Shown here: piece after piece, positions 1-7,749 of the stretch | How positions within the stretch are numbered: the stretch's first letter is position 1 | Layout of the letters: every line of letters starts with the position of its first letter | NCBI GenBank assembly: GCA_023428545.1 | Contig: JAEYXH010000008.1 | Coordinates: 1 to 64,000, forward strand | Direction of reading: 5' to 3' | DNA: 64,000 nt | From: Bacteroidota bacterium | GTDB lineage: Bacteria > Bacteroidota > Bacteroidia > Bacteroidales > Prolixibacteraceae | The notes under the pieces: generated by a model | Database searches by the model: none | Told to the model about the DNA's origin: nothing | The model's input: only the letters and a program-made list of their open reading frames with translations | Translations under genes and position numbers: made by a program

Positions 1-1463
1 TCTTTATCCCACTTATACATATACCCTTTTTCGAAGAAATCGGGGAAATGGATCATTTCAACTTTTCCTATGCTGATCAACTGCAAGGTATCCTTCAGAA
101 GGTCAAGCATGAAACTGTTGGTTACAGCCGTAAATCCGGAAGTCAACACCGAAAAATGCAATTCATTTGATCCGTCCCTGCTCTGACGGTTTGTTACGGG
201 CATAATTCCCAGCATGATATCGTCATGGTGGGGACCGGTATGATAATACACCTGGTTTGTTTCGTGCCGCATTCCTTTCCTGATCTTTGCCGTGATTGAA
301 TCGATCACTGACTGGACAGTTTGTTCATCCAAATCAGGGATATGACGGCAGTATTTATCATTCTTCAGTTCATCGAGAGTCACTTTTGGACCAAATTTGT
401 TGATATTGCGGCAAAGCTCAATGACAGCCCTTTCTGTTTTCTGGTGGTTCCAGGGGGTATCAAAATAATAGCGGTCAATGCTATCGTTTAATTTAACCGC
501 AGCACCCTGGGTCAGATAAAATCTTGCATTCGGAAGCACCTGCAGGGCTGTTGCCGGATACATGTTACATGGATCACTTTGGACCGAATCACGGATAACA
601 TCAGCAATCGCCTCTCCGGCTGCATAGATAATTGCCTTATTGTCGGGGTTAAAGGTGAGTGTTCCCAATCCAATGGTAATCACAAGCCTGGCTCTCGAGA
701 CTTCAACTCCGCCCAAATCCCCGGCAGTAACTGCCTGTGTTTCGAAATTGGTTTGGGCCAGACGAGAGGGTGAGTGATGGTTGACTCCCCTGATATTAAA
801 TGCCACATGACCATCAGGTCCTATTCCACCCAGATAAAAACCAATTCCTCCCATTTCACGAATTGAATGCTCATAACGGTCGCACCAGTTATCAATCCTG
901 AAAATGGATTCCTGCTGTAATTTTTCCCTTATTGTTTTCGCCTCCCTGTATCGGAGTGACAGATCGATAGTATAGTCGGGAAAAACCTCTCTGAAATGTT
1001 TGCCTTCGGCAAGTTCAATCTGGTCAGAATTAATCAGCAACGCTTTGCTTTCATCAAAACCGAAACCTTTTATATAATAGTTATATATAAAATTCCACAA
1101 ACTATTATGCTGTTCCGAGCTTATCGGATAAAACTCACCGGCCTGAACCAGATGGATACCTGAAAGATCAGGCTTACCGACATTGCCTAAACCATACTTC
1201 TCCCTGATGGATTTGCCCTTTTCGTTTTCCCAGTTATCGAGCAGGAGATGCGTATTGTTCAGGAAATGCATCGCGGTTTTACCAACCGGCAGACAAGCAA
1301 CACCATTCGGGTTCTGACTGGCCCATTCAAGAAAACTGAGGGCAGAAAGCAAACCCAGTTTAGGAAAATTATCTACAAGCAGATAGGGAGTTACAGATGA
1401 TATTTTATAACTACCTGATTCCTTATAGAATGCCTCTTCAACATTGGTGAAATTTGTTTTCAT
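1..1463 (-). CDS. NagB-like glucosamine-6-phosphate deaminase fused to a PIG-L deacetylase domain (3' end missing)
   Basis: The gene runs off the left edge, so about 487 codons are visible. The first half is a sugar-phosphate isomerase/deaminase fold with the signature GGIGPDGHVAFN, which in NagB proteins closes over the amino sugar phosphate. The C-terminal part begins a PIG-L/LmbE-type zinc deacetylase domain, seen as PHHDDIMLG. Long two-domain proteins of this kind (about 650 residues) are common in Bacteroidota. Family knowledge suggests conversion of glucosamine-6-P to fructose-6-P, perhaps with deacetylation by the second domain; the combined reaction is inferred. An in-frame ATG three codons upstream (1472) is an alternative start. 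It begins 11-20 bp after the ROK regulator gene on the same strand, so the two are probably one operon. Confidence 0.82.
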   Translation of the reverse strand, partial: MKTNFTNVEEAFYKESGSYKISSVTPYLLVDNFPKLGLLSALSFLEWASQNPNGVACLPVGKTAMHFLNNTHLLLDNWENEKGKSIREKYGLGNVGKPDLSGIHLVQAGEFYPISSEQHNSLWNFIYNYYIKGFGFDESKALLINSDQIELAEGKHFREVFPDYTIDLSLRYREAKTIREKLQQESIFRIDNWCDRYEHSIREMGGIGFYLGGIGPDGHVAFNIRGVNHHSPSRLAQTNFETQAVTAGDLGGVEVSRARLVITIGLGTLTFNPDNKAIIYAAGEAIADVIRDSVQSDPCNMYPATALQVLPNARFYLTQGAAVKLNDSIDRYYFDTPWNHQKTERAVIELCRNINKFGPKVTLDELKNDKYCRHIPDLDEQTVQSVIDSITAKIRKGMRHETNQVYYHTGPHHDDIMLGIMPVTNRQSRDGSNELHFSVLTSGFTAVTNSFMLDLLKDTLQLISIGKVEMIHFPDFFEKGYMYKWDK

Positions 1464-1483
1464 ACTAAACATTTTATAATATT

Positions 1484-2695
1484 TTACTGTGATAACTGAT
1501 CAATAGCGAAAGCTGCGGCTCCAATTGGTCCGGCTTTCACACCCATGATAGAGAAGGATATTTCAGTATCGGTTGAAATATCTGGATTCGAATAAGTGGT
1601 GATGGCCTGGCGAAGGGGAGCTTCAAAAAACTGGCCGGCTTCAGCCAGCTTTCCACCTATTATGATGAGCTCTGGATTGACTACCTGTATCAGGTATGTA
1701 ATACCTTTTCCGAGCCAATGGCCAACCTCTGTCAATATGGATATGGAAAACTGATCTCCCATTCGGGCAGCTTGTATAACAAGATTGGTATCGATCTTTC
1801 GAACATCCTGATCAGCCATCTGCATCAACAATGAAGGAATTCCGCTCTCCATTCCCTGACGCGCCTTTTTGGATATGGCCGCAACTGAGGCAACCGCTTC
1901 AAGACATCCCCTCTTACCACAATGGCAAAGCTCGCCATTATCCATCATCGGAATGTGTCCGAATTCGCCTGAAAACCCTGACTTTCCTGAATATAACTGT
2001 CCGTTCAGGATCAACCCCAGTCCGATACCCCAGTCAGCATGGACCATCAGCACATTTTGCCTGCTTTGCGCCAGCCCAAATTGCTGTTCGGCAAAAGTCC
2101 TGATTCTGGCGTCATTGTCAAAGAAAACTGGAAAGCCGAAGACCCCCGCAATATATTCATTGAGATTCCTCACGTTCGGGAAATAGGTTTTGTTCATCCA
2201 TTTCTCCTGGTTAACCAACCCCGGCATCTCAATACCGACGCCGATGATCTTATCCTTATCAATGGTCAGCTCATTCAATATCACTTTCACCTCATCATAT
2301 ATCTCATCAAACATACGGAGGTTTCTCTGCATGGGAACCTCAATGGAATGGGGTCCGCTGATCTCATTATTGCAGGCATTAAACACACTGACAATGGTAC
2401 GGTGAATATTGATGGTGATGCCAATAAGGTAAAAACTGTCCTCAATCAGTCCGTAAATGGCTGGACGCCGGCCTCCGCTCGAATCCCCATGGCCCAACTC
2501 CTTTAAGAATCCCTCTGATATCAGCTCTTGCAACAAACTGTTTATTTTTGGGGTACTTAATGGAAGATGTCTTGACAATTCGGCGCTGGACACAGGGCCT
2601 TTAAAATAAATCGATCGGATGATCTGCTTTTTGTGACCGATCTTTTTCAGCTCAACGCCCTGGCTTTGTCCACTGTTTTTAAATAATGTATCCAT
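1484..2695 (-). CDS. ROK-family transcriptional regulator (NagC/Mlc type)
   Basis: A winged-helix DNA-binding domain at the N terminus (motif VSSAELSRHLPLSTPKINSL) is followed by a ROK sugar-kinase-like domain. The ROK zinc-site signature is present as GHIPM followed by CHCGKRGCLE. ROK repressors sense sugars or sugar phosphates; here the downstream NagB-like gene points to amino sugars as signal (inference). The open frame extends upstream to 2779, but a good -7 promoter element (TAACTTTG, 2713-2720) lies inside that extension, so the ATG at 2695 is the better start, giving 403 residues. The flavin reductase gene is divergent. Confidence 0.88.
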   Translation of the reverse strand: MDTLFKNSGQSQGVELKKIGHKKQIIRSIYFKGPVSSAELSRHLPLSTPKINSLLQELISEGFLKELGHGDSSGGRRPAIYGLIEDSFYLIGITINIHRTIVSVFNACNNEISGPHSIEVPMQRNLRMFDEIYDEVKVILNELTIDKDKIIGVGIEMPGLVNQEKWMNKTYFPNVRNLNEYIAGVFGFPVFFDNDARIRTFAEQQFGLAQSRQNVLMVHADWGIGLGLILNGQLYSGKSGFSGEFGHIPMMDNGELCHCGKRGCLEAVASVAAISKKARQGMESGIPSLLMQMADQDVRKIDTNLVIQAARMGDQFSISILTEVGHWLGKGITYLIQVVNPELIIIGGKLAEAGQFFEAPLRQAITTYSNPDISTDTEISFSIMGVKAGPIGAAAFAIDQLSQ

Positions 2696-2712
2696 ATGGG
2701 AAATATCTGACT

Positions 2713-2743
2713 CAAAGTTATGAAAATTATATCTTGCACGCAA
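2713..2743 (-). promoter_or_regulatory. Promoter of the ROK/NagB operon
   Basis: On the minus strand TTGC (2743-2740) is followed after 19 bp by TAACTTTG (2720-2713), matching the Bacteroidota -33/-7 consensus (TTG and TAnnTTTG). It sits 17 bp before the ATG at 2695 and fixes that start. Confidence 0.65.
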
Positions 2744-2853
2744 TGCCCTTTTTAATATTTTTATTAAGTGGGCAATCAAGCAAGAATGAAATTCAACCAG
2801 TCGAAATCTAATAAATAAAAAACACTTATTTTCATGAATAAATTGTTCGCTTG

Positions 2854-3540
2854 ATGAGGGCTATGAAAAGTAAAGAAGAATTGGCAGACGCAAGGCAGTT
2901 GCAAAGAGTGAAAGTTACATCGAACCGGGAAATTTCGCCGGGGGTATATTACCTTTCCTATCAAAGAACACAGGAATTCATCCCGGGACAGGTGGTAAAA
3001 GTGTCGCTGGCAGCCGATAATCCACCCCGTATTTACAGTATTTGCAGCGGTAATTCGGATCCGGAAATCAGTATACTTTTCAACATCAAGGAAGGCGGAT
3101 TACTCACTCCCGAATTGGCAAAGCTCAAATCAGGTGACACAATGCTGGTTTCGGCTCCCTATGGCGGATTTATCAGCAAAGGTGAGGCAGAATGGTGGAT
3201 ATCGACGGGAACAGGGATCGCTCCATTTTATAGCATGTTACGGTCGGGGTTAGGCAAAAACTGTCGCCTCATCCATGGGGTCAGAAACGGATCACAATTC
3301 TATTTTCAGGAGGAAATCCAGGCCATGATGGGAGAACAATACATCACCTGCTGTTCAGGAGAAAAAATAACCGGATCATTTTATGGCCGGGTGACTGACT
3401 GGCTTTCGTCCTGTGAGGAATTACCCACCGGCATAAAATATTACCTTTGCGGCAAGGCTCTTATGGTGGTTGATGTAAGGGATCTACTGATTGAAAAAGG
3501 GATTCCATTTGATCGTATTACATCCGAGATCTATTTCTGA
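2854..3540 (+). CDS. FAD/NAD(P)-binding oxidoreductase (ferredoxin reductase family)
   Basis: A compact 229-residue flavoprotein of the ferredoxin-NADP reductase superfamily. The FAD-binding RxYS motif is visible as PRIYSIC, the pyridine-nucleotide loop as STGTGIAPFYSML, and a C-terminal YYLCGKALMV element followed by a segment ending in the aromatic YF, as in FNR-type enzymes. It has no iron-sulfur domain, so it must pass electrons to a separate partner. The physiological partner cannot be read from the sequence. Starts at TTG 2851, ATG 2854 or ATG 2863 are all in frame; no clear ribosome-binding site separates them. rlmN follows after 33 bp on the same strand, so they may be cotranscribed. 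Confidence 0.78.
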   Translation: MRAMKSKEELADARQLQRVKVTSNREISPGVYYLSYQRTQEFIPGQVVKVSLAADNPPRIYSICSGNSDPEISILFNIKEGGLLTPELAKLKSGDTMLVSAPYGGFISKGEAEWWISTGTGIAPFYSMLRSGLGKNCRLIHGVRNGSQFYFQEEIQAMMGEQYITCCSGEKITGSFYGRVTDWLSSCEELPTGIKYYLCGKALMVVDVRDLLIEKGIPFDRITSEIYF

Positions 3541-3573
3541 ATGCCATCGAAGACCTTTAAATAATATACTCAT

Positions 3574-4620
3574 ATGAATATCGACGACACTCCCACCATA
3601 CTTCCCCCTATTTTCGGGAAAACCCTGGCCGAACTTAAACAGGTTGTCTCCGAAGCGGGTCTTCCGGGATACACAGCCACACAGTTGGCCGACTGGTTGT
3701 ATAAAAAAAATGCTTCATCATTTGAAGAAATGAGCAACCTTTCAAAAAAAGGAAGAGAATATCTATCAGCGCATTTTTCGTTAGGCATTACGGCTCCTCA
3801 AAAGGTCCAGTCGAGTATTGACGGAACCCGGAAATACCTCTTTCCTGCCACAGGAGGCAAGTTCATCGAAACAGCCATGATCCCCGAGAATGACAGAATC
3901 ACTGTTTGTGTCAGTTCGCAGGTAGGATGCAAAATGGGTTGCCTTTTTTGTATGACTGGCAAACAGGGTTTCCAGGGACAACTCACTGCCGGAGAGATTG
4001 TAAACCAAATCAGGAGCATTGAAGAAGCCGGACAGGTATCCAATATTGTATACATGGGGATGGGGGAACCCTTCGACAACCTCGACGAGGTATTGAAGAG
4101 TCTGGAGATCCTTACCTCTGAATGGGGCTATGCCATGAGCCCGAGAAGGATAACCGTCTCCACCATTGGGATCATATCCGGCATGACTACTTTTCTTGAA
4201 AAGAGTGAAGCACACCTGGCGGTGAGCCTGCACACCCCATTTGACGATGAACGGCGATCATTGATGCCAGTTCAGATTGCCTATCCCATTGGTGAGGTCA
4301 TCAGGGAAATCAGAAAGTGGGACTTTTCAAAACAAAGAAGGGTTTCATTTGAATACATCATGTTTCGGGGATTAAACGATACACCGAAACATGTACAGGA
4401 GCTAACCCGGCTTCTTAATGGAGTCAAATGCCGTATCAACCTGATCCGTTTTCATCCGATCCCCGGCACCCCACTCCAGGGAAGCGTTGATGAAACAATT
4501 TTTGACTTTAAAGACAGGTTAAATGCCAAGGGAATCCTGACAACCATCCGAGCATCAAGAGGACAGGATATATATGCTGCCTGTGGTTTGTTATCAACCA
4601 AAGAGCTTTCAAATAAATAG
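3574..4620 (+). CDS. rlmN: 23S rRNA (adenine2503-C2)-methyltransferase RlmN
   Basis: Radical SAM enzyme that methylates C2 of A2503 in 23S rRNA and A37 in some tRNAs. The 4Fe-4S motif CxxxCxxC is visible as CKMGCLFC (Cys119, Cys123, Cys126), followed by MGMGEPFDN, the usual GEP motif. The C-terminal stretch IRASRGQDIYAACG contains a cysteine at the place used as methyl carrier in the family. Length (348 residues) is normal. It follows the flavin reductase by 33 bp; a physiological electron-donor link between them is possible but only inferred. Confidence 0.96.
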   Translation: MNIDDTPTILPPIFGKTLAELKQVVSEAGLPGYTATQLADWLYKKNASSFEEMSNLSKKGREYLSAHFSLGITAPQKVQSSIDGTRKYLFPATGGKFIETAMIPENDRITVCVSSQVGCKMGCLFCMTGKQGFQGQLTAGEIVNQIRSIEEAGQVSNIVYMGMGEPFDNLDEVLKSLEILTSEWGYAMSPRRITVSTIGIISGMTTFLEKSEAHLAVSLHTPFDDERRSLMPVQIAYPIGEVIREIRKWDFSKQRRVSFEYIMFRGLNDTPKHVQELTRLLNGVKCRINLIRFHPIPGTPLQGSVDETIFDFKDRLNAKGILTTIRASRGQDIYAACGLLSTKELSNK

Positions 4621-4651
4621 CGGAATCCTTATTTTCGTGAACCCATAATAG

Positions 4652-4659
4652 TATCTTTA
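4652..4659 (+). promoter_or_regulatory. Probable -7 element for the 4682 gene
   Basis: TATCTTTA matches TAnnTTTG in seven of eight positions and lies 22 bp before the ATG at 4682. Confidence 0.4.
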
Positions 4660-4681
4660 TCGTAATAGAAGCAATCACATT

Positions 4682-5182
4682 ATGGAAAAGCTGCAGTGGA
4701 ATAAGAAGATTTTTGGTTCTGAACTCCTGATTAACCGGGGCAATGAATCAATTGGATCCATTCGGTTGCAGCATATGTTGAGCGGCAAGGCACTTGCCAT
4801 CTTCAATGGCAAACAGTTTTACCTGAACAGGGATATACTCAGTTCACGCATCGAAATTTTGGACGGGAAAGACATGGCACCATTGGGGCGAATCACAGTG
4901 AATCCTTTCAGTCCGATGACTGAAATCATCATCAATGGAAAACGTTTTGAGCTGGAAATGAAAAATTTCTGGCAGTCGAAATGGACATGGAAGTTTAACG
5001 GGGCAGAAATAGTAACCTTTACCTCATATGAGTTTCTCACCCGCGACAAGGGAGAAATTGAACTTTTCAGTGCTTGTAACGAGGAAGTTGAAATACTGAT
5101 ACTTCTTGGATTGTCACTACGGAATCAGTTTACCCTGTTTATTTTGCTCATTGCACTTTTGGCTGTTTTACTGATTCTTTGA
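4682..5182 (+). CDS. Unknown protein with a C-terminal membrane anchor
   Basis: I do not recognise a family. The 166-residue protein has no signal peptide. Residues 1 to about 135 look like a small beta-rich soluble domain with repeated short strands (for example ALAIFNGKQFYLN and IIINGKRFELEMK), loosely reminiscent of LURP/tubby-like folds, but that is only a resemblance. The last about 30 residues are almost purely hydrophobic and reach the very C terminus, so it looks tail-anchored with the bulk in the cytoplasm. It has its own promoter-like element and converges on the PBP1A gene with only 6 bp between stop codons. Confidence 0.7.
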   Translation: MEKLQWNKKIFGSELLINRGNESIGSIRLQHMLSGKALAIFNGKQFYLNRDILSSRIEILDGKDMAPLGRITVNPFSPMTEIIINGKRFELEMKNFWQSKWTWKFNGAEIVTFTSYEFLTRDKGEIELFSACNEEVEILILLGLSLRNQFTLFILLIALLAVLLIL

Positions 5183-5188
5183 GCAGGT

Positions 5189-7540
5189 TTAGAAGAAATC
5201 GTCCTCATCCCTGGAACTTCCGGAATCAGGCTCAACACTGCAATCGAGGTTGACATTGAAATTCAGGGGCCGCTCAAACTGGACCTCCTGTGAAATTCCC
5301 AATTCAGGATCAGCCAAAACACTTTTCATGAAATACCCCCATACAGGCAGCGCCATATTGGCACCCTGTCCTGTTGAAATATCGGCAAAATGGATACTCC
5401 TCAGGTCGGCACCGGTCCATACACCAGCGGAAAGTTGCGGGGTCACGCCAATAAACCAGCCATCGGAATGATTCTGCGTTGTACCGGTTTTACCTGCAAT
5501 GGGCATGGTAAACCTACCGTACCCTTCGCGGCTTCGAAGCCGGCCTCCTGTGCCATTGTCAACTACCCCTTGCATGAGATTGATCATGAGGTATGCAGTA
5601 TTCTCATCAATGGCCTCATGGCGCTGGGGGACGAAATTGGCAACAACATTTCCATGCCGGTCCTCAATATGAGTCACAAAATAGGGTTTGATATATACTC
5701 CTTTGTTAGCGTAAGTGGAAAATGCCCCAACCATTTCATACAGTGTAATATCAGAGGTTCCCAGAAACATGGACGGGACAGCGTCTATTGGAGAATAAAC
5801 ACCCAGTTTATGCATTATCTCAGTCACTGCCTGAGGATTAAACTGTTTCATCACCCAGGCTGAAATCATGTTCTTGGAGTTGGCAAGTCCCCACTTCAGG
5901 GTGACCATCCTGCCATAATTTTCAGCATCATCACTGGCATCCCTTGGCTCCCAAACCGAGCCATCAAACAAGATAAATTGTTGTCGCACATAGGGAACTT
6001 TTGTGCAGGGTGTATACCCATTCTGCATGGCCAGCGTATAGAGGAAAGGTTTTACCGTTGATCCAACCTGACGCTTTCCGCCTTTCACCATGTCGTACAT
6101 GAAATATTCATAACTCGGACCACCCACATACGCTTTAACCTGTCCTGTCCCATTCTCCAAAGCCATAAAGGATGACCTGAAAAATCGCAGATACCACTTG
6201 ATGGAATCAATGGGTGACATGATTGTATCAATTTCGCCCCCCCAGGAAAAGATGCTCATCTCCACTGGCTTCCTGAACTCCTCCCTGATCTCGCTGAAGT
6301 TCTTCCCCGATTCTCTCAACAATCTGTATCTCTCGGTTTGTCGTATTGACCGGTCAATCAATTCATCTGCTTCGGCAGCCGACATATTATTGGAAAACGG
6401 GGGATTACGTAAAGAATTGACACGCTTATCAAACAAAGGCTGCAGGTTCTCACGCAAATGTTTGGTCAGCGCTTCCTCTGCATACCGCTGCATGCGTGAA
6501 TCGAGCGTAGTATGTATCTTCAGACCGTCGCGATAAATATCATAAGATGATCCGTCGGGCTTTTTATTCTTATTAACCCAACCATACAATGGATTATCAA
6601 CCCACTCAGCTGAATCTTCCCTGAAAATCTGCTCCTGCCAGGAAGCATATTTTGATCGGTCGGGTTTGGATGCCCGCATGGTGGTACGAAGGTATTCCCT
6701 GAAATAGGGAGCAAGTCCCCGCTTAAAGTCAACCCTATGGTAGTCCAGATCAAGTGGAAGAACCTTTATTGAATCAAACTCAGCCCTTGTGATATATCCG
6801 TATTTATGCATTTGGGAAAGAACCACATTCCTTCGCCGTAATGTCAGTTCCTCTCGCCTCACGGGATTATAAAGTGAACTGTTTTTGGCCATTCCGACCA
6901 GCATGGCAGCCTGATGCAAATCAAGAGAGTCAGGTTCGCAGTTAAAGTAAACATTTGAAGCGGTCTTGATTCCGACTGCCAGGTTCAGGAAATCGTACTT
7001 GTTCAGGTACATGGTTAGAATTTCCTCTTTGGTATAGCTTCTTTCAAGCTTGATGGCAATTACCCATTCCCTGAATTTTCGAAAGACAAACTTCACAGGG
7101 CCAGCATTTTTTTCACGAGGGAATAACATCTTGGCAAGCTGCTGGGATATGGTACTTCCACCTCCCGAACTGGTGTCTCCGGTGAGAACACCCTTCACCA
7201 CCCTGAGAAGACCTCTTAGATCAATTCCAGAATGGCGGTAGAACCTGACATCCTCAGTCGAAATCAATGCATCAACCAGATGCTGGGGGATCTCTTCATA
7301 CCGGACATAAGTCCTGTTCTCATTCTCATTGAAAAACGTGCCCATCAACTTATCATCACTGCTGATCACCTGAGAAGCCAGAATGCTTTCCGGGTTTTCA
7401 AGATCCTCAAATGTGGGCATAAATCCCATCCAACCATTGGCAATACCAAAGAACATCAGTACAATGGCTATGCCGGTGGAAATCACGATTGTCCAGAAAA
7501 TTTTAACGTATTTCGAAAAATCAGGCTTTTCTATAGTCAT
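5189..7540 (-). CDS. Class A penicillin-binding protein (PBP1A type, bifunctional)
   Basis: Peptidoglycan glycosyltransferase and transpeptidase of 783 residues. A cytoplasmic tail and one membrane helix (about residues 12-34) are followed by the GT51 domain with catalytic Glu96 in STEDVRFYRH and the GGSTISQQLAK motif. The transpeptidase domain has Ser494 in GSTVKPF, an SKN motif, and Lys684 in KTGTTQNHSDGWF. The acidic C-terminal tail (SSRDEDDFF) is a feature of Bacteroidota members. It polymerises and crosslinks glycan strands in the periplasm. A TATATTTG element upstream (7566-7573) suggests it is monocistronic. Confidence 0.95.
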   Translation of the reverse strand: MTIEKPDFSKYVKIFWTIVISTGIAIVLMFFGIANGWMGFMPTFEDLENPESILASQVISSDDKLMGTFFNENENRTYVRYEEIPQHLVDALISTEDVRFYRHSGIDLRGLLRVVKGVLTGDTSSGGGSTISQQLAKMLFPREKNAGPVKFVFRKFREWVIAIKLERSYTKEEILTMYLNKYDFLNLAVGIKTASNVYFNCEPDSLDLHQAAMLVGMAKNSSLYNPVRREELTLRRRNVVLSQMHKYGYITRAEFDSIKVLPLDLDYHRVDFKRGLAPYFREYLRTTMRASKPDRSKYASWQEQIFREDSAEWVDNPLYGWVNKNKKPDGSSYDIYRDGLKIHTTLDSRMQRYAEEALTKHLRENLQPLFDKRVNSLRNPPFSNNMSAAEADELIDRSIRQTERYRLLRESGKNFSEIREEFRKPVEMSIFSWGGEIDTIMSPIDSIKWYLRFFRSSFMALENGTGQVKAYVGGPSYEYFMYDMVKGGKRQVGSTVKPFLYTLAMQNGYTPCTKVPYVRQQFILFDGSVWEPRDASDDAENYGRMVTLKWGLANSKNMISAWVMKQFNPQAVTEIMHKLGVYSPIDAVPSMFLGTSDITLYEMVGAFSTYANKGVYIKPYFVTHIEDRHGNVVANFVPQRHEAIDENTAYLMINLMQGVVDNGTGGRLRSREGYGRFTMPIAGKTGTTQNHSDGWFIGVTPQLSAGVWTGADLRSIHFADISTGQGANMALPVWGYFMKSVLADPELGISQEVQFERPLNFNVNLDCSVEPDSGSSRDEDDFF

Positions 7541-7565
7541 AATTTTGACCAGTTAATTTTCACGA

Positions 7566-7573
7566 CAAATATA
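7566..7573 (-). promoter_or_regulatory. -7 element of the PBP1A gene
   Basis: The minus strand carries TATATTTG, an exact TAnnTTTG match, 25 bp before the ATG at 7540. No convincing -33 box was found. Confidence 0.5.
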
Positions 7574-7690
7574 TCAGGAATATCCCATTACGACCATTTG
7601 ATAAATCAGGAATCAACCGTTTAAGTGCTAAAATATAAACAATTACATCATTTTCAATAAAATAGAAAACGAAAATCTTACTGTGAAATT

Positions 7691-7721
7691 TTGAACTTAG
7701 CCATCCATTTTCTTTACTTTG
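7691..7721 (+). promoter_or_regulatory. Promoter of topA
   Basis: TTG (7691-7693) and TTACTTTG (7714-7721) are 20 bp apart; the -7 box differs from TAnnTTTG at one position. The topA ATG is 28 bp downstream. This may also be the main promoter for the genes behind topA. Confidence 0.45.
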
Positions 7722-7749
7722 CACAAATTTTTTTAAAAGATACTGGTGT

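Noticed and set aside
2696..2779. N-terminal extension of the ROK regulator to 2779
   Set aside because: The extension covers a strong promoter (TTGC...TAACTTTG), and it lacks any ROK-like sequence; the start at 2695 is better.
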